A stretch of 64,000 nucleotides of DNA from Cognatishimia maritima. GTDB taxonomy: Bacteria; Pseudomonadota; Alphaproteobacteria; Rhodobacterales; Rhodobacteraceae. Below the pieces are notes generated by a model, which did no database searches, was not told where the DNA came from, and was given only the letters and a program-made list of their open reading frames with translations. The position numbers were made by a program, and so were the translations under genes. Below, one piece after another: positions 1-9,671 of this stretch. The stretch lies in the NCBI RefSeq assembly GCF_900129685.1, contig NZ_FQWM01000002.1, positions 520,654-584,653 of the forward strand, in the 5' to 3' direction. The first letter of the stretch is position 1. The number at the start of each line of letters is the position of its first letter.

Positions 1-1
1 G

Positions 2-2227
2 GATGAGGCGGCTTTGGCCTGGGCTGACATTTCGACCGGTGCATTGCACGTGATGACCCTTCCCGTGGTCCGTTTGGGCGCAGAGCTTGCCCGCCTTGCG
101 CCGTCAGAATTGCTGGTGGCCGAAGGATCAGAGGCGGATTTGGCTGAAATAGTCTCTGATATGGGCGTTGCGATGACAGAGGTATCGCGTGGATCATTTG
201 ACAGCACGGTGGCCGGAAAACGGGTTGCCGCGCTGTTTGGCACGCAGGATTTGGATGCCTTCGGCAGCTTTGCACGCCCTGAAGTTGGCGCGCTTGGGGC
301 CATCGTCGACTATCTGGAGATCACCCAAAAAGGCAAACTGCCGCTTTTGCGTCCCCCGGTCAAAGAACTGACCGGCGGCAGCATGCAAATTGATGCGGCC
401 ACTCGGCGCAATCTTGAACTGACGCATTCTTTGTCAGGTGGCCGATCTGGCACCCTGTTGGCGACGATTGACCGAACGGTCACCTCGGCAGGCGCACGGC
501 TGCTCGAGCGGCGGCTTTCCTCGCCCTCTTTGTCACTTGAGGCGATCACAAGCCGCCAAGAGGCCGTGACCTTCTGCATTGAAAACGCCCATCTGGCGCG
601 CGAATTGCGGGACCAATTGCGCAAAGTGCCCGATCTGGACCGCGCGCTGTCACGTTTGGCGCTGGATCGGGGCGGACCGCGGGATATGGCTGCTATCCGC
701 AATGGGCTGACGCAGGCTACGCAGATTTGCGCGTTGCTGGGCAGCTCTGACCTGCCCCCTGTGCTATCAGACACGCTGGCCAATCTGCAGGGTCACGATG
801 GTCTTCTGACATTGCTTGATGAGGCCTTGGTCGCCGACCCGCCCTTGCTGTCCCGAGACGGCGGTTTCATCGCGCCGGGTTATGATGGCGACCTTGATGA
901 TGCGCGCAAATTACGCGACGAGGGCCGCAGCGTGATTGCGGGACTACAATCTCAGTACAGCGACTTTACCGGTATCCAGTCCCTGAAGATCAAACACAAC
1001 AACGTGCTTGGTTATTTCATCGAGACAACCGCGAAACACGCCGACACAATGATGTCGGCCCCGCTATCAGAAACTTTCATTCACCGCCAAACCACCGCCA
1101 ATCAGGTGCGTTTCACCACGGTCGAATTGTCCGAGCTTGAAACCAAGATCCTAAACGCAGGAAGCAACGCGCTAGAGATCGAAAAACGGCTCTATTCCAG
1201 CCTAAGACAGGCAATTCTCGACAAGTCGGCGCAGGTTTCCGCGGCCTCGCGGGCGCTGGCGGAACTAGATTTGCAAGCGGCGCTGGCCGATCTGGCGACG
1301 GCAGAAAACTGGACCCTGCCCGAGGTGAACAACAGCCGCGATTTTGACATCGTGGGCGGCCGTCACCCGGTGGTCGAAGCTGCCTTGCGCAAGCAATCCG
1401 GCGCGCCTTTTGTGGCCAACGATTGCGATCTTTCCGGCGGGGATGCCGCCAGTATCTGGTTGCTGACGGGTCCGAACATGGCGGGTAAATCGACCTTTCT
1501 GCGCCAAAATGCCTTGATAGCCTTGCTTGCCCAAATGGGCAGCTACGTCCCAGCCGAGACCGCCAAAATCGGCATCGTCAGCCAATTGTTTTCCCGCGTT
1601 GGGGCATCAGATGATCTGGCGCGCGGGCGCTCGACCTTCATGGTTGAAATGGTCGAAACGGCTGCGATCCTCAATCAATCTCACGACCGCGCGCTGGTGA
1701 TCCTTGATGAAATCGGGCGCGGCACCGCGACCTATGACGGCCTATCGATTGCATGGGCTACCCTAGAGTATTTGCACGACGTCAACCAATGCCGCGCGCT
1801 TTTCGCGACGCATTATCACGAGATGACCGCGCTGGCCGGGAAGCTGTCTGGCGTTGAAAACGCCACGGTGACGGTCAAGGAATTTGAAGGCGAAGTGATC
1901 TTTCTGCACGAAGTCAAACGCGGCGCGGCAGATCGCAGCTATGGTGTGCAGGTCGCGCAATTGGCGGGCCTCCCCGCCGCGGTCATCAACCGTGCGCGCG
2001 ACGTTTTGGACATGCTGGAAAAGAACGAACGCGAAGGCGGCTCACAAAAGGCACTGATTGACGACTTGCCCCTTTTTGCGGTCGCGCCGGAACCCACAGC
2101 GCCGCCCAAAACAGGCCCCTCGCCCATTGATCAACGCCTCGCAGAGATCATCCCAGATGACCTAACCCCCCGAGAGGCCTTGGATTTTCTCTATGAACTC
2201 AAAGGCTTGTCAATGTCAGGCGACTGA
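2..2227 (+). CDS. mutS: DNA mismatch repair protein MutS (5' end outside window)
   Basis: Recognises base mismatches and small loops and starts methyl-independent mismatch repair with MutL. The reading frame is open from base 2, so the gene begins upstream. The N-terminal mismatch-binding domain with its Phe-x-Glu motif is missing from view, and about 740 residues of a protein usually near 870 are present. Visible parts are the core and lever domains, the clamp, and the C-terminal ATPase with Walker A GPNMAGKST (coded near 1470-1497) and Walker B VILDEIGRGT (near 1698-1727), then the ATHYHE segment. The apparent TTG at 14 is internal. It converges on the next gene with only two bases between the stop codons. 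Confidence 0.97.
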   Translation, partial: DEAALAWADISTGALHVMTLPVVRLGAELARLAPSELLVAEGSEADLAEIVSDMGVAMTEVSRGSFDSTVAGKRVAALFGTQDLDAFGSFARPEVGALGAIVDYLEITQKGKLPLLRPPVKELTGGSMQIDAATRRNLELTHSLSGGRSGTLLATIDRTVTSAGARLLERRLSSPSLSLEAITSRQEAVTFCIENAHLARELRDQLRKVPDLDRALSRLALDRGGPRDMAAIRNGLTQATQICALLGSSDLPPVLSDTLANLQGHDGLLTLLDEALVADPPLLSRDGGFIAPGYDGDLDDARKLRDEGRSVIAGLQSQYSDFTGIQSLKIKHNNVLGYFIETTAKHADTMMSAPLSETFIHRQTTANQVRFTTVELSELETKILNAGSNALEIEKRLYSSLRQAILDKSAQVSAASRALAELDLQAALADLATAENWTLPEVNNSRDFDIVGGRHPVVEAALRKQSGAPFVANDCDLSGGDAASIWLLTGPNMAGKSTFLRQNALIALLAQMGSYVPAETAKIGIVSQLFSRVGASDDLARGRSTFMVEMVETAAILNQSHDRALVILDEIGRGTATYDGLSIAWATLEYLHDVNQCRALFATHYHEMTALAGKLSGVENATVTVKEFEGEVIFLHEVKRGAADRSYGVQVAQLAGLPAAVINRARDVLDMLEKNEREGGSQKALIDDLPLFAVAPEPTAPPKTGPSPIDQRLAEIIPDDLTPREALDFLYELKGLSMSGD

Positions 2228-2229
2228 TC

Positions 2230-3276
2230 TCACCAACTCCCGCTGGCCCCGCCGCCAGACGATGACCCGCCGCCAAAGCTACCTGAAGACGACGAAGACG
2301 AGCTTTTTAACTTCTTCGGTATGGTGACATGGGTGTGGTAGCGGTCATCACAATGTTTGCAGTGGTAATCGACCCGTTTCAGGCCGGTGCTGGATGTTGT
2401 TGCATGTTCAAGGATGGTCGATTCCCCCTCTAGCGTGCGGAAATTGCACGTCCGGCAGGCGCCAAAGCCAGAGAACCACGATTTGTAACTTTCAATCGTC
2501 CGGTGATCACATTGATCACACAGCCACACGTCATAATCGACGCTTTTCAACCGTTCTTCGAGTTTCTGTCCGTCCTTCAGATATGTGTCGTCCTCAAGTT
2601 CGCCGACACGCTGCATCTTTGTCCCATCGATCGGGCAGATCCGCGGTTTGTTACGCTTCCAGCGGCGAAACAAACGATAGCCAAGGCCGGCGACAAAAGC
2701 ATAAAACACCGCGATCCAATCGCCAATCACGCCCAAGCCGAAAGAAAGCCGGTTCAATAGCTTTTCAAAGAAGCTCGCATTGAACTCACCGGGCCAGGAC
2801 CCGCCCACTTCGTGGATGATGGCATCGACCCCACGGTTGATGCCTTTCTCATATTCGTCATCACGAAACAGCGGCACGATCTTGTCGTCAATGATCGCCG
2901 CCATGGCAGCATCCTTGCTGTCTCCATAGCCCGCGCCGACCTCAATCCGCATGACGCGATCCAATCGCGACACAAGAAACATGACCCCATCATTGCGCGC
3001 AGCGTCGCCGACGCCCCAGTAGTTGAACAACCCGGTGGCGAAGGGTTCAATCGCTCCGTCATGGCCGTAATCGCTCATTCGGTCGATGATCACGACGGTG
3101 AATTCAATATCTGTTTCTGTTCGAAGTTCCTTCAGCTTTTCACGAATGACCTCTTCTTCTTCGACGCTCAGAAGAGAGGCGAAGTCATTCACATAGGGTT
3201 CGGTGTAATCAGGATAAGTCTGCGCCCATGCCACTGTGGCGGTGAGCCAAAGAATACCAATTAACAGATACCGCAA
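2230..3276 (-). CDS. TPM-domain membrane protein with zinc-ribbon cysteines and Ser/Gly-rich tail
   Basis: A 348-residue envelope protein. It has an N-terminal signal peptide (residues 1-18, ending AWA), a TPM domain (about 22-165, family of YgcG and the photosystem II repair protein TLP18.3), a membrane segment near 186-204, then Cys pairs (CDQC, CRTC, CKHC) typical of zinc ribbons, and a tail of Ser and Gly. The family is membrane-anchored. Some members act in protein quality control or as phosphatases, but the substrate here is unknown. The only plausible start is TTG at 3276, which directly follows the grpE terminator hairpin. Translation may therefore depend on readthrough, or the transcript may start inside the hairpin. 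Confidence 0.8.
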   Translation of the reverse strand: MRYLLIGILWLTATVAWAQTYPDYTEPYVNDFASLLSVEEEEVIREKLKELRTETDIEFTVVIIDRMSDYGHDGAIEPFATGLFNYWGVGDAARNDGVMFLVSRLDRVMRIEVGAGYGDSKDAAMAAIIDDKIVPLFRDDEYEKGINRGVDAIIHEVGGSWPGEFNASFFEKLLNRLSFGLGVIGDWIAVFYAFVAGLGYRLFRRWKRNKPRICPIDGTKMQRVGELEDDTYLKDGQKLEERLKSVDYDVWLCDQCDHRTIESYKSWFSGFGACRTCNFRTLEGESTILEHATTSSTGLKRVDYHCKHCDDRYHTHVTIPKKLKSSSSSSSGSFGGGSSSGGGASGSW

Positions 3277-3306
3277 AGAAAAAGCCCCCGAATGTTTGGG
3301 GGCTTT
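3275..3306 (-). terminator. Rho-independent terminator after grpE
   Basis: AAAGCCCCC (3281-3289) pairs with GGGGGCTTT (3298-3306) around an 8-base loop. On the minus strand the stem is followed by TTTTTCTTT. It lies 30 bases beyond the grpE stop and touches the start codon of the TPM gene. Confidence 0.85.
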
Positions 3307-3335
3307 GTAGCAGAATTTTCAGAATTTGTAGAGGC

Positions 3336-3890
3336 TTAGCCGACCATAGAGCTAACGCCAACCTGCGCAGGGCGCAGCAGGCGGTCATGCAGCATAAAGC
3401 CTTCGGCGGAAACCTGAATGATCTCACCCGCTTTGGTGCCCGGCACCGGCGCTTCGAACATGGCTTCGTGCTGGTTCGGGTCAAACTTGTCACCGACTTC
3501 CGGCGCGATGATTTCCAGCCCGTGCTTTTTGAACACGTTCAGCAGCTCACGCATGGTCAATTCAATGCCTTCGATCACAGCAGGCGCAGCGGCCTTTTGT
3601 TCGTCGGTGATGGCTTCCATCGCGCGTTTCATATTGTCGTAAACCGGCAACATGTCGCGCGCCAGACGCGAACCGCCGTACATTTCGGCATCGCGGCGGG
3701 CCTTGTCGCCCCTCTTGCGCGCGTTTTCGGCATCCGCCAGGGCGCGCATCCAGCGATCTTTGTATTCGTCGCGTTCTGCCTTCAGCTCATCCAATGCGAT
3801 GGCTTCATCTTCCAACTCATCCAGGTCCTGAAGCTCTGCTTCGGCTTCAGCGATATCATCCAGAAAATCGTCTTCTTTTGGCTCTGCCAT
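3336..3890 (-). CDS. grpE: Nucleotide exchange factor GrpE
   Basis: Releases ADP from DnaK in the DnaK-DnaJ-GrpE chaperone cycle in the cytoplasm. The 184-residue protein has the family layout: an acidic N-terminus, a long coiled-coil region (about 20-110, including RWMRALADAENARKR), and a C-terminal beta domain with FDPNQHEAM and the terminal LRPAQVGVS. It lies 9 bases downstream of hrcA on the same strand and is followed by a strong terminator, so hrcA-grpE is a two-gene heat-shock unit. dnaK and dnaJ are not in the window. Confidence 0.97.
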   Translation of the reverse strand: MAEPKEDDFLDDIAEAEAELQDLDELEDEAIALDELKAERDEYKDRWMRALADAENARKRGDKARRDAEMYGGSRLARDMLPVYDNMKRAMEAITDEQKAAAPAVIEGIELTMRELLNVFKKHGLEIIAPEVGDKFDPNQHEAMFEAPVPGTKAGEIIQVSAEGFMLHDRLLRPAQVGVSSMVG

Positions 3891-3899
3891 ATCTCACCT

Positions 3900-4964
3900 C
3901 TAGGTCCGATCGGAAATCAATTTCCCAACCAGCTGCGCCGTATAATCCACTATCGGCACGATGCGTCCATAGTTCAGGCGCTTGGGTCCGATAACCCCAA
4001 CAGCACCCACAATCTTACGATCAGCGTTCATATATGGAGAGACCACCAAAGAGGAACCCGAAAGTGAAAAAAGTTTGTTCTCAGAGCCAATAAAAATGCG
4101 CACGCCGTCGCCTTGATCAGCCAATTCAAGGAATTCGGCAATATCACGCTTGCGTTCAAGGTCATCAAACAGGGTTCGAATACGCTCCAACTCCTCTTCG
4201 CCCTGCGCATCACCCAGCAAATTGGACCGTCCGCGCACGATGAGTCGCTCTTGGCTGCTGCCATCTTCGGCCCAGACGGCCAAACCACTATCAATCAGTG
4301 CCCGAGAGAGTTGGTCAATTTCCTGCCGGCGGCGGCTGATCTCATCGCGAATCACGGTTTGCAATTCAGATAGCGTGCGCCCTTCGATCAGGGCATTCAG
4401 GAAATTCGCCGCCTCCCGCATGCTGCTGGGGGTTTGACCCGGCGGCGGGGTAAAAAGACGGTTTTCGACATGCCCATCGGCCATGACCAGAACAACCAAA
4501 GCGCGGTCCTGCGCCAAGCTGACAAATTCAATATGTTTGATCGGCGCTTCGTGTTTCGGGGCCAGAACCAAAGACGCGCCTTGGGTGACGCCTGACAAAG
4601 CGGAACCAACCCGATCCAGCATCGAGCCGACATCACCCGCGTTTTTGCCAAGGGTTTCGTCGATCTTTTGCTGATCATCGCGGTCCAGATCGCGCACTTC
4701 CAGCAAGCCATCGACAAACATACGCAATCCCAATTGCGACGGGATGCGCCCGGCGCTGACATGCGGGGAATCAAGCAGGCCAAGAAACTCAAGGTCCTGC
4801 ATCACGTTGCGAATGGTGGCCGCGCTGATCTTTTCTGAAAAGTCGCGGGTCAGCGTCCGGGACCCCACAGGATCACCCGTCGCCAAATAGCCTTCGACCA
4901 CCCGCCGAAACACCTCCCGGCTGCGGTCGTTCATTTCACCTAGGATGTCATTACGCTCGCTCAT
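3900..4964 (-). CDS. hrcA: Heat-inducible transcription repressor HrcA
   Basis: Represses class I heat-shock genes by binding CIRCE inverted repeats, in balance with GroEL. The protein is 354 residues when read from the ATG at 4964 ([13 protein letters not shown]). A TTG start 17 codons upstream would add a basic stretch not expected in the family. The N-terminal winged helix ([23 protein letters not shown]) and the C-terminal [21 protein letters not shown] segment are characteristic. It is divergent from rph, an arrangement common in alphaproteobacteria. No CIRCE element is apparent upstream of grpE or hrcA here. Confidence 0.95.
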   Translation of the reverse strand: MSERNDILGEMNDRSREVFRRVVEGYLATGDPVGSRTLTRDFSEKISAATIRNVMQDLEFLGLLDSPHVSAGRIPSQLGLRMFVDGLLEVRDLDRDDQQKIDETLGKNAGDVGSMLDRVGSALSGVTQGASLVLAPKHEAPIKHIEFVSLAQDRALVVLVMADGHVENRLFTPPPGQTPSSMREAANFLNALIEGRTLSELQTVIRDEISRRRQEIDQLSRALIDSGLAVWAEDGSSQERLIVRGRSNLLGDAQGEEELERIRTLFDDLERKRDIAEFLELADQGDGVRIFIGSENKLFSLSGSSLVVSPYMNADRKIVGAVGVIGPKRLNYGRIVPIVDYTAQLVGKLISDRT

Positions 4965-5087
4965 CTGGACACTTACTTTAGACCGCCGCGACCGCGCCAC
5001 AAGCAGAAAGGTCAATCGGGCTTGCCATTCGCCCGCCCTGCCCTGTATCCCATGCCCAAACTGTTATCCCGATCAAAGGAATTTCCC

Positions 5088-5801
5088 ATGCGCCCTTCTG
5101 GCCGTCAGCTGAACGAAATGCGTGCCGTGTCGATTGAGACAAATGTCACCAAACACGCCGAAGGCTCTTGCCTGATCAAGATGGGCGACACCCACGTGCT
5201 GTGCACAGCCACTTTGGAAGAACGCGTGCCGCCGTTCATCAAAGGGTCTGGTCTGGGTTGGGTCACAGCGGAATACGGCATGCTCCCGCGCTCGACATCT
5301 TCCCGCATGCGGCGCGAAGCGGCGGCCGGTAAACAAGGTGGTCGTACAGTTGAAATTCAACGGCTGATCGGTCGTGCATTGCGTGCGGGTGTGGATCGTG
5401 TCGCCTTGGGCGAACGCCAGATCACCATTGACTGCGACGTGATCCAAGCAGACGGCGGCACCCGTTGCGCATCCATCACGGGAGGCTGGGTCGCCCTGCG
5501 TCTGGCGTTGAACAAACTGCTGAAAACCGGCGCAATCACCTCTGATCCGCTGATCTCTCCGGTCGCGGCGATTTCCTGCGGCATTTACGCAGGCCAGCCG
5601 GTTCTTGATCTGGACTATCCAGAAGATTCCGAAGCCGGCGTTGATGGCAACTTCATCATGCTCGGCAACAAAACCCTGATCGAAGTGCAGATGAGCGCCG
5701 AAGGCTCTGTTTTCTCCCGCGATCAGATGAATGAACTGATGGACCTTGCAGAGAAAGGCGTTGAAGAACTCGCCGCCGCGCAGTTGGAAGCCACTGCATG
5801 A
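5088..5801 (+). CDS. rph: Ribonuclease PH
   Basis: Phosphorolytic 3'-5' exoribonuclease that trims tRNA 3' ends. The start was set at ATG 5088 ([12 protein letters not shown]), which follows an AAAGGAA ribosome-binding site. The upstream in-frame ATG at 5022 would add 22 residues not seen in the family. The resulting 237 residues match the usual length. Family motifs include [16 protein letters not shown], the RNA-binding [11 protein letters not shown] region and [13 protein letters not shown]. The stop overlaps the start of rdgB by four bases, indicating translational coupling. Confidence 0.97.
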   Translation: MRPSGRQLNEMRAVSIETNVTKHAEGSCLIKMGDTHVLCTATLEERVPPFIKGSGLGWVTAEYGMLPRSTSSRMRREAAAGKQGGRTVEIQRLIGRALRAGVDRVALGERQITIDCDVIQADGGTRCASITGGWVALRLALNKLLKTGAITSDPLISPVAAISCGIYAGQPVLDLDYPEDSEAGVDGNFIMLGNKTLIEVQMSAEGSVFSRDQMNELMDLAEKGVEELAAAQLEATA

Positions 5802-6409
5802 CCCGCAAGTTTAATGGCGACCGTCTTTTGGTCGCCACCCACAACAAAGGCAAGCTGGCCGAGATTACAGAAATCTTGGCACCCCACGGCGTGACGGTTG
5901 TGGGCGCCGGGGACATGAACCTGCCCGAACCGGAAGAAACCGAAGATACTTTTGTCGGCAACGCACGGATCAAGGCGCATGCGGCTGCCAAAGCCACCGG
6001 ACTGCCAGCGCTTGCAGATGACAGCGGCATCACCATCGACGCGTTGAACGGCGCGCCGGGCGTCTACACCGCAGACTGGGCCGAAACCGAAAATGGCCGC
6101 GATTTCATGTTGGCGATGACACACGCCAATGATGAAATCACGGCCATTGGTCCAGACGCCCCACGCACCGCGCAATTCCGTTGCACCCTGGTGTTGGCTT
6201 GGCCAGACGGACACGACGAAGTCTTCGAAGGCGTGATGCCGGGATCGCTGACTTGGCCCATCCGTGGCGAAGGTGGCTTTGGCTATGACCCGATGTTTGT
6301 CCCTGAAGGTTTGGACATCACCTGCGCCGAAATGGACAAAGCCGAGAAAAATAAGATCAGTCACCGTGGACGTGCGCTGCAAGCCTTTGTGGCAGGCTGC
6401 TTTGGCTGA
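5798..6409 (+). CDS. rdgB: XTP/dITP pyrophosphatase (RdgB/HAM1)
   Basis: Hydrolyses non-canonical purine nucleoside triphosphates (XTP, dITP, ITP) to monophosphates and so cleans the nucleotide pool. The 203-residue protein starts with the signature [14 protein letters not shown] and contains [21 protein letters not shown] and the terminal [11 protein letters not shown], all family motifs. It sits between rph and hemW with overlaps of four and eight bases, so the three genes are probably co-transcribed. Confidence 0.96.
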   Translation: MTRKFNGDRLLVATHNKGKLAEITEILAPHGVTVVGAGDMNLPEPEETEDTFVGNARIKAHAAAKATGLPALADDSGITIDALNGAPGVYTADWAETENGRDFMLAMTHANDEITAIGPDAPRTAQFRCTLVLAWPDGHDEVFEGVMPGSLTWPIRGEGGFGYDPMFVPEGLDITCAEMDKAEKNKISHRGRALQAFVAGCFG

Positions 6410-7574
6410 GGCCAACATAGACCCAGACTGGCAATCTGGTGGCTTTGGCCTTTATATCCACTGGCCCTTTTGTCAGGCCAAGTGTCCCTATTGCGACTTC
6501 AACTCTCACGTTTCGAGAAAAATAGATCAAAAACAATGGCTTAACGCTTATCTGGCTGAATTGGACCGCGTCGGATCAGAAACTTACGGTCGCGTACTGA
6601 ACTCGGTTTTCTTTGGCGGCGGTACCCCGTCTTTAATGGACCCGGACGTGGTTGCAGAAATCCTCGCAAAGGTCCGCACGCTCTGGCCCGCAGCCAACGA
6701 TCTTGAAGTCACGCTCGAAGCGAACCCCGGATCCGTCGAAGCCGGACGTTTCGCTGCTTACCGCCAAGGTGGGGTCAGCCGGGTCTCGATGGGCGTTCAA
6801 GCTTTGAATGATCGCGACCTACAACGGCTTGGTCGCATTCATACCGTCGACGAAGCCAAGGCGGCATTTGAGATTGCGCGCACCACTTTCGACCGTGTGA
6901 GCTTTGATCTGATCTACGCCCGGCAAGACCAAATTTTGGACGCATGGAAAACGGAATTGCGCGAGGCGCTTTCCATGGCGATCGACCACCTGTCGCTTTA
7001 TCAACTGACCATTGAAACCGGCACCGCCTTTGGCGACCGCTACGCAAAAGGCAAATTGCGCGGCCTGCCCGAAGATGATCTCGCCGCCGACATGTACCAA
7101 GTGACGGGCAACATCTGCGCCGAGGCTGGGCTTGAAGGCTACGAAGTCTCGAACTACGCCAAGCCCGGATCGGAAAGTCGGCACAACCTGATCTATTGGC
7201 GCTACGGCGACTACATCGGCATCGGCCCGGGCGCACATGGGCGCCTCACCCTGAACGGCCAACGCTTCGCCACAGAATGCTGGCGCAACCCGACAAAATG
7301 GATGGAAGCCGTCGAAAGCCAAAACGCCGAAAACATCCGTCGCCCAATCCCGCTGGTCGATCAAGCCGACGAAATGATGATGATGGGCCTGCGCCTGTCC
7401 GAAGGTGTTGATCTGCGCCGGTGGGAGAAATTGTCGGGTCGCTCTTTACATCCTGACCGACTGACCCATCTGCAAGAGATCGGCATGATCCGTCAATCAG
7501 GCGATCGGCTTTTTGCAACGCGTGACGGACGTATGGTGCTAAACACCCTCCTGGCCGAAATATTGATGGAATAA
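6402..7574 (+). CDS. hemW: Radical SAM heme chaperone HemW (coproporphyrinogen oxidase-like)
   Basis: HemW-type proteins bind heme and S-adenosylmethionine and help deliver heme to respiratory enzymes. They were long annotated as oxygen-independent coproporphyrinogen III oxidase. The cluster motif CQAKCPYCDFNSH has CxxxCxxC, followed by FFGGGTPSL and the NYAKPGSESRHNLIYW region. The likely start is TTG 6402, in the overlap TTGGCTGA with the rdgB stop, giving 390 residues. The frame remains open further upstream inside rdgB, but that stretch resembles no HemW sequence. True HemN has a longer N-terminal extension, which is absent here. Confidence 0.9.
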   Translation: MAEANIDPDWQSGGFGLYIHWPFCQAKCPYCDFNSHVSRKIDQKQWLNAYLAELDRVGSETYGRVLNSVFFGGGTPSLMDPDVVAEILAKVRTLWPAANDLEVTLEANPGSVEAGRFAAYRQGGVSRVSMGVQALNDRDLQRLGRIHTVDEAKAAFEIARTTFDRVSFDLIYARQDQILDAWKTELREALSMAIDHLSLYQLTIETGTAFGDRYAKGKLRGLPEDDLAADMYQVTGNICAEAGLEGYEVSNYAKPGSESRHNLIYWRYGDYIGIGPGAHGRLTLNGQRFATECWRNPTKWMEAVESQNAENIRRPIPLVDQADEMMMMGLRLSEGVDLRRWEKLSGRSLHPDRLTHLQEIGMIRQSGDRLFATRDGRMVLNTLLAEILME

Positions 7575-7578
7575 CGAT

Positions 7579-7932
7579 ATGAGGTATATCTGGGCACTCG
7601 CGGGACTAATCTCTGTATCTTTGGGCGTTCTGGGCATCCTCTTGCCGCTTCTGCCCACCGTACCCTTCTTACTTCTCGCTGCATTCTGCTTTGCCAGAGG
7701 CTCTGAGCGTTTGCATGCATGGATGCTGTCCCATCCCCGCCTTGGCCCTCCGATCCACAATTGGCAACAAAGTGGCTCCATCAGTCGAATGGCAAAAAAA
7801 ATGGCCACGCTCTCTGTCGTGGCCGTTTTCGGGCTGTCTTGGGTGATCGGACTAAAGCCAACAGTCTTGGTTATTCAAGCGGTGACGCTAACTTGCGTTA
7901 TGATCTTCATCTGGAGCCGCCCAGACGCATAA
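7579..7932 (+). CDS. DUF454 (YbaN-type) inner-membrane protein
   Basis: A 117-residue protein with an N-terminal hydrophobic helix (ALAGLISVSLGVLGILLPLL) and two more near the C-terminus. The motif LPTVPFLLLAAFCFARGSERLH is the DUF454 signature. The family is conserved in proteobacteria and has no established function. The gene begins four bases after hemW and probably closes the rph-rdgB-hemW transcript. It converges on parB with a 21-base gap. Confidence 0.85.
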   Translation: MRYIWALAGLISVSLGVLGILLPLLPTVPFLLLAAFCFARGSERLHAWMLSHPRLGPPIHNWQQSGSISRMAKKMATLSVVAVFGLSWVIGLKPTVLVIQAVTLTCVMIFIWSRPDA

Positions 7933-7953
7933 AGCGTCTCTAACGCGCCTAAA

Positions 7954-8844
7954 TCACTGCGAAGTCAGGATGCGGCACAACTCGTCCAACTGCTCCATAT
8001 CTTTGTATTTGATGGTGATCTGCCCAGATTCACCGCCTGCCTTGTGGTCAATTTGCACGGCCATACCAAGATTGGCAGACAAATCGCCCTCAAGCGCCTT
8101 GGTGTCTGCATCCTTCACAGGCTTTGGTTTTTTCGGTTTCTCCAAATCACCAGAGGCATATTTCTTCACCAACGCCTCAGTTGCACGCACTGACAGGCCT
8201 TCGTTCACGATCCGCTTTGCAATAACCTGCGCATGATCAGAGGTGATCAGTGCCCGCGCGTGGCCAGAGCTCAACTTACCTTCTTCCACAAGGTCCTGAA
8301 TATCCTGTGGCAGGTTCAGCAAACGCAACAAGTTCGCAATGTGACTGCGGCTTTTGCCAAGTGCCTTGGACATCGCCTCTTGGGTATGGCCAAACTTCTC
8401 CATCAGCTGACGATATCCGGCGGCCTCTTCAACAGGGTTCAGATCAGACCGTTGTATGTTTTCAATGATCGCGATTTCCAGAACTTCGGTATCGTTAAAG
8501 TCCCGCACGATCACCGGCAGCTCATGCAACTGCGCCTTTTGAGACGCGCGCCAGCGGCGTTCGCCAGCAACAATCTCATATTTGCCATCCGACTTTTCGC
8601 GCACGATCAAGGGCTGAATTACGCCCTTTTCGCGGATCGAATTCGCCAGGTCTTCCAAATGCTCTGGGTCAAACCGACGGCGCGGCTGATCAGGATTTGG
8701 TTCAATGTTTTCAATTGGAACCAACAAATCAGGTCTGCGCGGTTCATCCGCGTTTGGGGCCGTTTTCGGGGCCTCATTCACATCCGCCATCAACGCAGAC
8801 AATCCGCGTCCCAATCCCCGGGATTTGATTCTATTCTCGGCCAT
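7954..8844 (-). CDS. parB: Chromosome partitioning protein ParB (CTP-dependent clamp)
   Basis: Binds parS, loads as a CTP-dependent sliding clamp and positions the origin region with ParA. The 296-residue protein has the order expected of ParB: an N-terminal segment starting RGLGRGLSALM for ParA contact, the CTPase domain with IEPNPDQPRRRF and the GERRWRA box, a helix-turn-helix (EAMSKALGKSRSHIANLLRLL), a Lys/Pro-rich linker and a C-terminal dimerisation domain. It lies 23 bases downstream of parA. Two perfect parS sites occur 1.4 and 3.3 kb upstream in the same cluster. Confidence 0.97.
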   Translation of the reverse strand: MAENRIKSRGLGRGLSALMADVNEAPKTAPNADEPRRPDLLVPIENIEPNPDQPRRRFDPEHLEDLANSIREKGVIQPLIVREKSDGKYEIVAGERRWRASQKAQLHELPVIVRDFNDTEVLEIAIIENIQRSDLNPVEEAAGYRQLMEKFGHTQEAMSKALGKSRSHIANLLRLLNLPQDIQDLVEEGKLSSGHARALITSDHAQVIAKRIVNEGLSVRATEALVKKYASGDLEKPKKPKPVKDADTKALEGDLSANLGMAVQIDHKAGGESGQITIKYKDMEQLDELCRILTSQ

Positions 8845-8867
8845 GCTCGCCCCCCAAATGACTATTC

Positions 8868-9671
8868 TTATGCAATGGCGCCGAAATGCTTATCCAGCAT
8901 CTCCCGCGCGAGGGCGCGATAGGCTTCGGCCCCTTTTGAATTTGGATCATACTGCAAAACCGGCTGCGCGAAAGAGGGTGCCTCGGAAACCCTAACATTT
9001 CGTGGAATGCGCGTTGAATAAACCAGCTCCCCCAAATTATCGCGCGCGTCTTCTTCAACCTGTTGTGACAGATTATTGCGCGCATCGAACATCGTAAGCA
9101 CGACGCCCTCAATCCGCAGATCGGGGTTTGCCGTCTGGCGCACCTCACGCACTGTCAACATCAACTGTGACAGACCCTCTAGGGCAAAGAACTCACTTTG
9201 TAGCGGTATCAACACAGAATGCGCCGCAACCATCGCGTTCACAGTCAGCAAATTCAAAGACGGCGGACAGTCGATCAGGATGTAATCCCAATCAAACGCA
9301 TCCATCGCTGGTTGGCGCAGGGCATCGTGCAACAAGAAGGACCGCTTTTCGTTCGCCATCAGTTCCATATCGGCCGAACTTAGGTCAACGGTGGCAGGCA
9401 CGATACCAAACCCCTCTGAGTCGAGCATCTGAATGACCTCAGGCAGCGCAACATCGCCCAAAATCAGATCGTATGTGGTATAGCGCCGTTCGTCGACGCC
9501 AAGGCCAGTAGAAGCGTTCCCCTGCGGATCAAGATCGACCAGCAATACACGAACGCCTTCTTCGACCAGAGCTGCTGCAAGGTTGATGGTTGTTGTGGTT
9601 TTCCCCACGCCGCCTTTTTGATTGGCAACCGCGATGATTTTTGGCCCGCTGCCTCGTATCGGATCAGACAC
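8868..9671 (-). CDS. parA: Chromosome partitioning ATPase ParA
   Basis: A deviant Walker ATPase that forms nucleoid gradients pulled on by ParB-parS. The 267-residue protein has KGGVGKTTTTINLA at residues 18-31, the LVDLDPQGNASTG Walker A' region and ILIDCPPSL. It probably starts at GTG 9671 and overlaps the 3' end of rsmG by eight bases, within the mnmE-mnmG-rsmG-parA-parB run. Confidence 0.97.
   Translation of the reverse strand: MSDPIRGSGPKIIAVANQKGGVGKTTTTINLAAALVEEGVRVLLVDLDPQGNASTGLGVDERRYTTYDLILGDVALPEVIQMLDSEGFGIVPATVDLSSADMELMANEKRSFLLHDALRQPAMDAFDWDYILIDCPPSLNLLTVNAMVAAHSVLIPLQSEFFALEGLSQLMLTVREVRQTANPDLRIEGVVLTMFDARNNLSQQVEEDARDNLGELVYSTRIPRNVRVSEAPSFAQPVLQYDPNSKGAEAYRALAREMLDKHFGAIA

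Noticed and set aside
3891-5087. CIRCE operator for hrcA-grpE
   Set aside because: No nine-base inverted repeat with a nine-base spacer of the CIRCE type was found upstream of hrcA or between hrcA and grpE.
6264-6401. An upstream ATG start for hemW at 6264
   Set aside because: It would place 46 residues inside rdgB, with no resemblance to HemW; the conserved protein begins shortly before the GLYIHWPF segment.
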